Position numbers and translations under genes: made by a program. DNA of 64,000 nt from Carettochelys insculpta. Lineage: Eukaryota; Chordata; Testudines; Carettochelyidae. Below, piece after piece: positions 55,431-64,000 of this stretch. The notes beneath the pieces were generated by a model. That model saw only the letters and a program-made list of their open reading frames with translations, ran no database searches and was not told the origin of the DNA. Position 1 is the stretch's first letter, and each line of letters opens with the position of its first letter. Where the stretch lies: NCBI RefSeq assembly GCF_033958435.1, contig NC_134137.1:252200501-252264500 (forward strand), given 5' to 3'.

Positions 55431-57448
55431 GCTAGATCTATGAGTTGAAACACACAGACAAACATTTGCACCTACAACATAAAGGGGACTAGAATCTTGT
55501 AATCCCAGTATGTTCCTTTCTGCGGCTGTACATATAGAGTTTTATGCAAAATGGTCTACTAGAATGATGATCAGTTTTCCTCTGCAGCCTTAAGTATGGA
55601 AAGTGTTACAGTTTGGCAGCAGTTGCTGCTGAAACACAGATTTTAAAAAAAAGTGCAACAAAAAGGAGGAGAGGACAAAAATATTGAACAGTCAGGAGAA
55701 AGAAAAAACAACAGGGAAAAGGGCAACAGAAGAACAAGCAGTACAAATGCAACCAGAAAGGTGACACAAACAAGGATGGGATGGTAGTAAAACTAAAAGA
55801 GAAGGAAGGGAATGAAAGAAACAGAAAGAGTAGAAATGACAATGGTTTCCCACAGTGGTACACACATAATTTTTCCCAACTGAGATTCTGGGCATGTGGA
55901 TCACAAAGTTTAGGATCAGAAATTTTTTCAACTCACTTCTCCCTAAAACACTGTATATTATATGGGAGGGAGGATGCAGTCATAGCACTTAAGAAACTCA
56001 GTGGCATTTCTTTTAGCTGTGGATTGCCCAGGCAACATTTTACTCCTCACATTTCCTCATATTCTGGACAATATATCAGGAATAGTAAAATGTGAAATAA
56101 AATCATTATTAATCCACAGTAATGTAAATTTTAGGCTTGACACCACTCCCATTAAAGTTAAATGTTTTTTTCTTCCATTACAGACAATGGGAAACAGGCC
56201 CAGGCCCAATGCCATTGATAAAAGTCATCAACTGTTAATACATAAGATTAAACAGAAATCTCACTACAGCTTGTTTGTCAAGAAGTGCATATGAATGAAA
56301 GGTTTTATGTAATGCAAAAGTTTAGCTTCCCCCCCCCGCAAAATATGGTAACGTAATATAAACCAAGATAATTTACATATGTGTGAATATATAAAACACT
56401 ATGTATTAACATATATGATACACAAACTTACCTTTGCATATTAAAATACAAAATGATTTTACACAATTAAAATCAGACACCACAACATTGGAATAGTAAT
56501 TTATACAAAACACTGAACGCAGTGCAACGTGTAGGCATTCATAGTTTTGGACAAATATATTCACCACAAGCAGCCTTTTATTTTGACACATGAGCCACAC
56601 AATTCCACATGGGGATGCCATTGTAGCATTTACAAGTGTAGTAAGCTAAGGGTTTACATAAACATTAAGGGAGTTAAGGGAAGCAGGATGGCATGTGTCC
56701 AGTACACTCCAAAAGGGTGTCTGTTTTGTTTTTGGCTAGAGCAAAAGCTTAAAGAACTAAGGGTTCGCAAAGCAGATTCAGCACACAGGAGCCAGAAACG
56801 GTGGGTTTTTTGGCGCATGCTTGGATCAGGTGACAGTACAGACTGAAACTATGGCAGCTCACTGAAATGGTTACAGAAAGTAATGGCCCTGAATTCTAGG
56901 TGAAAGCAAAGGCAAGCATACACAGCACTCAATCACAAGCTTTTCTAGCAAATCTATTAAATAGTTTAGCAAGGGTTTCTAAAACTTTGAGCAAAAATTT
57001 TGCAAAAACTTCTATTGCTATTAACTGCCCTTTGCTGTAAACAGATATTGTAAATATCTAATTATTAAAGAACAGATCTGTATTAATGTTTCAACATCAG
57101 CATGATGAATATATCAAAGGTAAAACAAAAGTATATTGTTTTTAGATCTGAAAGATTTGAAAAAATGATGTAAAGGAATAGGTATTTTTTATGGAAACAC
57201 TGCAATCTAAATCCTGCTCCAAGTGAAAAGTCGAAAACTTCATGTTTACTGAACAGTTTTGAGAACTGCAAACAAATGCATCACAACTGCGTTATGAAGC
57301 TGTTATCTTGAGCACCAAATACGCTTTCCAATTGCAATCAGTTGAGCTGCTGGTTCTTTCCTTTGGAATGCAAGTTTAGTCTCTATTAGCTTGTATATAC
57401 ACACAGGACAAAATCTTGTCCCCATCTCCTGGATGGAAAGCCCTTGAC

Positions 57449-58462
57449 TAGGGGTCAGCATCCTTTCTAAGGAGGAGTGCCAAAATTTGACCTTTTGACC
57501 TCTATGTACTGTCTGAGTGCAGGTGGTACTTTTTAAAAGTCACTCATAGCCCTACTTACAACAGCTACATTAATAAATAATGTAAGATACAGAGCTTAAC
57601 TATTTTGGTCTTTAAATCTCCACCTGGCTAGGTTTTTTTAAATATTTAAAAATGTCTGGGATTTTAATACAGGTTGAACGTCTATTCCAGATTTTCAAGT
57701 CTGGCAACATCCTTGGTCTCAACAGGTCTGGCAGACAACTCCACAGGCTGGGAACTGAGGCACTACAGGCCCAGGGTGGGGAGCTGCTGCCAGCCATGGG
57801 TGAGGCTGGAAACCATGGTGGCCAGGCGTACAGACCTGCTGTCAGCCATGCGGGGTAGAGGCACCACCAGTTGTGGGAGGAGGCAGTGATAATGAGGTAA
57901 GGGGCCACACCTTCACCCAGACTACTCCTACCCAGACCAACCCACCTTGTTCCTACATCCCCTCTGCACAGACCCTCCCTCTCTGACCCTGAGCCTGTTC
58001 CTCTACCCCAGCCTGCTCCTGCAACCTCTCTCCAACCCAGATCCCAAACACCCAGCCTCAGAGAGGGGAGAGAAACCAACCCACAACAAGTTCTGCAGCT
58101 CCAGCCCCATGCTGGGGGGTGGGATCTCCAGTCCCAGTCCCAGTCCCAGGCTGCGGGCTCTGGGGGTGGGGCTCCAGCTCCAGCCCCAGCCCCAGCCCCA
58201 GAGCGGGAGCTCTGGGGAGAGGCAGAGGCTTCCCTTGCTCTACGGCAAGGGGTGTGTATGCCACAGCCCCAGCCCCACGCAGGGGCCTGTACAGCGGTAG
58301 AGCTCTGTCCCCAGCCCCGCAGACTGTGCAGCAGAGGCTGTCCCCAGGCCCCTCCTATGCTTCATGGGCAGAGGAAGGGTGGGGCTGAGCTCCCATCACA
58401 AGCCATTTGAAATGGGCTCATGTGCCAACACTGGCATGCGTACTGGGGGTTGCTGACCCCTG
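57449..58462. mobile_element. hAT-like element, about 1 kb, with nested piece
   Basis: Left end taggggtcagca and right end tgctgacccctg are inverted. Candidate 8-bp duplications are cccttgac (57441-57448) and ccctagat (58463-58470), two mismatches. The interior is GC-rich with cccagccc simple repeats around 58120-58205. At 57669 it contains a caggttgaacgtctattcca stretch resembling the ends of the 27613/44549 family, so an older insertion may be nested in it. Confidence 0.7.
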
Positions 58463-59030
58463 CCCTAGATAGAGCAGAACTCATATATATCTGTGCTGGA
58501 TGGCAAGGAGGAGCATATTTCCAGAGCCCAGATGCCCAGGGTCTTCCCCGAATGGAACCTGTATTCTTTCCCAAACTTACTTAGGCCAGCCCTCAGAGGC
58601 TCTGTGAGCTTGAATTATTTTCTGGCAGCTCCCATCTTGCACTGAAGAATTTAAACTTTTTAAAAAAGTAAGTCTGTAAATCCTTAAATTGCAAATGTAG
58701 CCATCAAAATATAAACAGAATGTAAACTGATGCAGAGATATCTAGCAGAGTCCGCAGACAGTCTGAAATGATAGCTCTATGAAGAATGAAGTGTGGTATG
58801 TTAACACTGAAGTCTAATTACGCAAATTTAGAATGTCTCCATTAAGGAAAGTAAGAGACAATTCTATTATGAAAGATTTTCACAATCTATGGAAAGTGAC
58901 ATTTCTTGCTGATGTCTCAGGAGAGTGGAGCTTGGATGAGCACTTATAGATTTCAAATCAGCCTTGGGATCTTTCACTGTACAAAACCATCAACGTGTAC
59001 CACATCCTGGAAACACGGACATATACATTT

Positions 59031-59185
59031 CTCATAGAACTAGAAGAGACCTCAAGAAGTCATCGAGTCCAGTCCCCTGCAATCACAGAAAGACCTACCA
59101 CCATCCCTGACAGATTTTTTTTAGTTAAACCTAACCTGCCCTAGAACCGTGAAAGGCCCCCTCAAGGACTGAACTCACATTTAAG
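59031..59185 (-). mobile_element. CR1 LINE 3' end fragment
   Basis: On the minus strand: ggggactggactcgatgact, tcttgaggtctcttctagtt and ctatgaga, a clear CR1 3' terminus. Upstream part is diverged. Confidence 0.85.
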
Positions 59186-59376
59186 TCAGGCCTCAGCAGC
59201 AGGGTAAGATGGCTACTGTAACCTCAAAATTAATGGGGTACCCAGAGTGGCTCCCTTCTGTTCTATAACTTGAACTCCCCTATTCCCATCTCTCAAAATT
59301 CTTTTCTGACAAATCCTCTGAACTGTGCTTGAGAGTGAAGAGTAGAGGAGTGGGGAAAGACTTCCTGCCTCCAGAG

Positions 59377-59689
59377 CAGCGTTTCTTAAATGTTTTAAGA
59401 CCACAGAACATCAAACAATAACTTTTATGCAGAACGCCTATGAAAATCTTCTTCAAAAAACATGTTGTCAGACCAAAAAACACAAACAGCAACATATGCA
59501 TCAACAATAAAATGAAGCAATTTAAATCAGGTATCGTAGCAATGAAGTAGTAACATTGTATCTGGTTTTAACAACAGGAAACACAGACCATCAGAGTATA
59601 GTATCAAAAAAGTGTCAGATGCTCGTGTCACACATGTGAGTTGTTCACAGAACGCCAGTGTTCTGCAGAACATAGTTTAAGAAATGCTT
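59377..59689. mobile_element. hAT/Charlie-like short element with 8-bp duplication
   Basis: 313 bp. Ends cagcgtttcttaaa / tttaagaaatgctt, flanked by ctccagag (59369-59376) and ctctagag (59690-59697), one mismatch. Full-length complement of the copy at 21175-21466. Confidence 0.83.
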
Positions 59690-61974
59690 CTCTAGAGCGT
59701 GGTCCAGATAAAAACATGATCATTCCTTTTTCTACTCGAGATAGTATTTAGATCATCTGCTGCTGTGCTACAGGAGAGGATTTCCGATAGACTACAGTAG
59801 TGCATTTTTCAGTGTGCATTCTTGGGAAACAAACCTCTTTCATTTAGAGGAACCCCTCTGCTATCCAGCCCAAGAACAGATTTTATGATCTTCCTTGACC
59901 CGTAGAGACCTTATGCACAATCAAGACTTTTTTAAACCATTTAAATACTAGCCATTCTCCAAGGCCCAAACCTCCCAACCCACACAGACAGTGGATACTG
60001 TAAACTGAAGCTACTACAGAACAAGATGAATCTAAACTTTATAGACAGATTTTCTAATTCAGCTCTGGTTTGAAAAGCTCAGTCTACCACCAAAGCCAAA
60101 ACATCATGTGGTGCTGAAAACATTGGTTCTGATCATAAAATTACTTTATCCAGTTTCTCTAACCAGTGTAAGCATACCAGCCAACAAAAAAGCTTAGAAA
60201 AATTTTAGAAGTTCATTTGTAAAACTTAACAATAGACAAAATATTCAGCACTCAACTAATAGTTTTGTGACAGTACTCTGCGTTGCCATATGAGATCAGG
60301 CTGGACTTCCAAGTCTCAAGGACTGCTAAGACAAGAAATTCAACACTCTTCAGAGAGTTTTATGGAACAGCAAGCTCTTAAACCAGCTAAGAAGCAGCAC
60401 TGAGAATAGCTAGGAAATCCACATAGTCATCCTAAGGTAAAATTCTTATGGGTGCAATACCTCAAGGTGTGAAAACAATGAATAAAATTGGAGGGGAAGA
60501 CTATTTCAAGGGTCTACACACAGCTAAAGTAGATGTCCAAAACAGGAAGAAGCAAAAACATAGACTCTTCCCACACACACATGCAAAACACACTACCGAA
60601 TTACCTTATAAAAATTCTAAGCTTTTTGAACACCCACAACACACTACATCTTCATAGGTGCTAACTTCCTATATTTTTAAACTGGTCAGAAGACAAACAG
60701 GAATTGTTAAAAATAATTATGAATAAAGTTCACTGTAGGCATCTTTTGTGCTCATTTTGACCTCACAGATCATCACGGAATAAAGATGGTCTATGACAAC
60801 TGGAGCAGGGGGAAAGAAAAACTATAGTGACCATGGTGGAAATCTCATCTTGAACTGGATTGAATGCAAACAGATTATTTAAAGATCTTATGCTGTGATG
60901 GTCAGGAAGAAACTGTGCTTTGCATCCATCAGGATGTCTGAAAAATTCTGATCAGCAGACTGTTATTGGTGGACAGTTATATCTGATTAGTAATGATTAG
61001 CATACACCTTCCTCTACAAGCAATTTCCTCTCATTTTGCCAATCAAAATTCCCTATATATCCATAGGAGCAGAATACATGCTGGAAAGAAAAATACCAGT
61101 TTTTCGCCATTTGAGTTTTTACCCAGGTTTATTCACAAGAATAGAACAGGAAATATTGGAAATATTTTGTCGATTAAATTGTGCTTGAAGCCAATAACGA
61201 GAACTCCTCAGTGTCCATTGAGCAAGGTAGGCTATCTGCTTCTTATACTTAAGAAACTATAACTTGATTAAAAAAAAGGGCAGGGGGGGTGTGCAGGTAT
61301 TTGTATGTAACAATGCTGATATTTTAGGTTGACATGAAGATTATTCAAAAGGTTGTAGTAAGTAACAGTTGACTTACATCTTTTTTGCCCTTATTAATCT
61401 GGGCTCTGCACAGACAAAGCTCTTGTAACACTGGGAGATGATCTCCTAGTGATAGCTGTCCATCAGTCTACCATACTCTGAGATCCCGCAGAGTTCCAGC
61501 CCGCCACCCCTTCTATTTTGACACACGAGACTACTGGAGGTTTAGGGAAGAGGCACCTGTCATGGCATCTTCCGTAACACATAACTTTCTCTCTCCAACT
61601 TCACCATTATAGCAGGAACAGTCAATTGAGCTACTCAATGGCCAAGGGAGGCTGAAGTATGAGTAAAGGCAAGCTGGCTGAGATTCAATCCTCACAAGGC
61701 TGTGGGGTAATATTAAGAGGTGAAAAAAGCAACTATAAAAAGGGTAAGCGGGGATAATTTCCTTTGGTTGAGTGTTTGCCTTCTGTTGAGGTCTGCAATA
61801 TAGGGGGTCATCTTGGAGCCCCAATTGCCACGTGAAAGTTAGGCAACAGCTACCGCCAAATTAATTTTTCTCCTCCTACAGATGACAAAGTTGTGTATGT
61901 TTCTTCCCGATGCAGACACTGAACGACATTCCTGGCCTGTTACCTCAAGGATACTTTACTGCAATGCACTTTAT

Positions 61975-62395
61975 GGCTACGTCTACACTAGCCAAAAACT
62001 TCGAAATGGCCATGCAAATGGCCATTTTGAAGTTTACTAATGAAGCGCTGAAATACGTATTCAGCGCCTCATTAGCATGAAGGCGGCCACGGCACTTCGA
62101 AATTGATGTGGCTCGCCGCCGCGCAGCTCGTCCAGATGGGGTTCCTTTTCGAAAGGACCCCGGCTACTTCGAAGTCCGCTTATTCCTATCTGCTCATAGG
62201 AATAAGGGGACTTTGAAGCAGCTGGGGTTCTTTCGAAAAGGAGCCCCGTCTGGACAAGCCGCGTCAATTTCAAAGTGCCGCGGCCGTCTGCATGCTTATG
62301 AGGCGCTGAATATGTATTTCAGAGCTTCGTTAGTAAACTTCAAAATGGCCATTTGCATGGCAATTTCAAAGTTTTTGGCTAGTGCAGACACGGCC
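61975..62395. mobile_element. Foldback MITE
   Basis: 421 bp, ends ggctacgtctacactagcca / tggctagtgcagacacggcc, perfect TAT on both sides (61972-61974, 62396-62398). Arms of about 205 bp pair along their length with the centre near 62190. Same subfamily as 21670-22094. Confidence 0.87.
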
Positions 62396-63314
62396 TATAT
62401 GGGGTTAAAATCTTTCTGAAACAGCAGCGGGTCCAGAATTCACCAGCTCACTTACGATATTAAACAGGTTTTCTTTTTGTGAACATTTTAACCCTGTGTT
62501 CTGTTCTGCAACAGGTGACCGGTGTGATGTCAAAGATGATGGTTTGAACCCATAAAACTGTAAATTGGCCTACAGCCTCCCTTACCAGGCCTTCATCCTG
62601 CAAACGCTAGTGCACATGTTTACATTTTCGCTCTGAATAGTCCCTTTGACTTCAGTGGGGACACTCTTGGTACATTAATTATGTGTGAAAGCCTTACAAG
62701 GACTGGGACCTGAGATACCACCTCCTGCCCTGCAAAGTCCTGCTGTAGCTATGTCAGGGAAGAAGCAAAGAAACCTTACTGGTATGACAGAGAATGGACA
62801 GATGGCAGAGCATTTTCAATCAAGACCCTAAATCTTTAGAACTTGTTTCTCCTCTTGGTCTGTAAGTGCCTGAGTTTGTTAGTTCTTGGGCATACTGCAG
62901 TGCCAGTATTTTCTCGCCCAGTTAGAAGATAAGTGATGTGTAGCACCAGGCAACAGTGCTATACAAGTCTAATGAAGATTTTATGGGGAAGTTAATTATT
63001 GCATATTAATGTTGTTGCTAGGTTAATTTATTTGATCTTGAGGTGTATTTTTAAAAGACTGCCAACGACAACAACTAGAGAAGAAGGCGGGTGCTGATTC
63101 AAAGTAGACAAATATTTAGATAAGCTGTATACCTGGAAACACCTCTGTGTTGAGAACCACTGCACTAGTATACCAATGAAGTGCAAAGCAGTCACAATCC
63201 ACTACCCATTTACAGTTAACACAAGACACTTAACATCCCCCAACCCCAATCCCCTCCTTCAGTTCAAGTATTTGATTTGTCAGTTATTATTGCAATTTTT
63301 TTGAACCTCTCTGC

Positions 63315-63436
63315 TATATATCTGGGTCTGGACTGGAAATTATATAGATCTGAAGTGGGTCTGTCCCACAAAAGCACATCACCTAATAAATCATTTTGTT
63401 AGTCTTTGAAGTGCTACATGACTGCTGTTTTGTTTC
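63315..63436 (+). mobile_element. Penelope-like 3' tail
   Basis: gaagtgggtctgtcccacaa, then cacctaataaatcattttgt and agtctttgaagtgctacatg, closely like the tails of the element at 53045-53786. Solo tail, 5' truncated. Confidence 0.75.
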
Positions 63437-64000
63437 ATTTACAGTGGGTTTACTTTTGCTTTGCAATACCAGAGTAGGACAAATCAGTCAAAGTACACTG
63501 GTGAATCTGGCCTTGAAATTCACATACTGGTTTAAAGGAATGTTTTAGTGACACCGGTGCTGTGTGAAGATGGAGCAGGGAAAGCTCAATTCCTTAAGTC
63601 GCATGCTTTATGGGAATTCCCTGTGCTCTTAGCTCAGTTCTTTCAGCAGTGTTGTCTCAAACACAGCAACTCCGGTAGCAGTGTCACAGAGCTTTTTAAT
63701 CCTAAATATCCAAGTTAGCATGCATTCACAGACTCTGTAGAGAACAGTGACATTTAAGCCAAGTAATCTATCCACAGAGAATTCCTGACACATGTGGCCA
63801 GTATATCTCAAACCAGCAACTCATTACAATAAATGAATTGCTAAAAGCACATCAGGTGTAGCGAAGGAGTCGTAATTAGCTCAGTTGCTGCTGAAGATAC
63901 AATGGTCTCAATTACGTCACCTGAATCACTATTTATATCCTACATAATCATAACAATTAGCTACAGCAATCATTAATAACTAAGTTGAATTATAAACTAA

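Larger units (their letters stand above)
51237..64000. other. Upstream C2CD5 intron, incomplete
   Basis: At least 12.7 kb without any C2CD5 exon I can recognise; the exon coding the residues before EPETRDAWW must lie beyond the right edge. Repeats in it are listed separately. Stretches 51237-52370, 53790-54420, 55430-57440, 59700-61970 and 62400-63310 show nothing recognised. Confidence 0.6.

Noticed and set aside
51237..64000. More upstream C2CD5 exons
   Set aside because: No minus-strand frame resembles the region before EPETRDAWW; open frames here are repeat-derived or lack splice sites and similarity.
1..64000. tRNA, rRNA, microRNA or CRISPR-like arrays
   Set aside because: No cloverleaf, rRNA block or spaced direct-repeat array seen; direct repeats present are microsatellites or transposon-derived. 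A covariance search could still find a small RNA I missed.

Overview
This is a 64-kb piece of vertebrate nuclear DNA: AT-rich, intron-dominated and densely covered by transposable elements. The repeat mix (DIRS-type tyrosine-recombinase retrotransposons, Penelope-like elements, CR1 LINE tails, hAT remnants and many short inverted-repeat elements that begin GGCTATGTCTACACTAG) points to a non-avian sauropsid, most likely a turtle. The species call is inference from repeat content, not a database match.

There is one recognisable host gene, on the minus strand: C2CD5 (C2 calcium-dependent domain containing 5, also CDP138). Seventeen consecutive coding exons lie between 51236 and 8243. They encode about the last 669 residues of a protein of roughly 1000. 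Every exon joins the next in frame, with AG/GT splice dinucleotides and matching phases, and the reading frame ends at a TGA at 8243-8245. The 5' exons, including those for the N-terminal C2 domain, are not in the window; the upstream intron runs from 51237 to the right edge.

Layout, left to right. 1-4301: a decayed DIRS retrotransposon (minus strand) running out of the window on the left. 4302-6990: intergenic, nothing recognised. 6990-8242: probable C2CD5 3' UTR. 8243-51236: C2CD5 exons and introns. The introns carry inverted-repeat MITEs (11088, 11482, 15284, 19151, 19830, 21670, 30644, 42981, 45919, 48944 and 49591), hAT-like elements (8780, 21175, 39729), two copies of a 320-bp inverted-repeat family (27613, 44549), a CR1 tail (23343), a GC-rich triplicated repeat (30272) and a second, internally deleted DIRS element (34497-38990). 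51237-64000: upstream intron with a Penelope-like element that keeps a GIY-YIG endonuclease fragment (53045-53786), hAT-like elements (57449, 59377), a CR1 tail (59031), a foldback MITE (61975) and a Penelope-type tail (63315).

I see no second host gene, no RNA gene and no CRISPR. All other long ORFs are shadows, repeat-derived or chance frames. The most unusual structures are the Penelope-like element with an inverted copy of its own tail, a 31-bp micro-insertion with 17-bp duplications inside that element, the DIRS copy whose reverse-transcriptase start abuts the recombinase, and the hairpin MITEs carrying octamer (ATGCAAAT) motifs.
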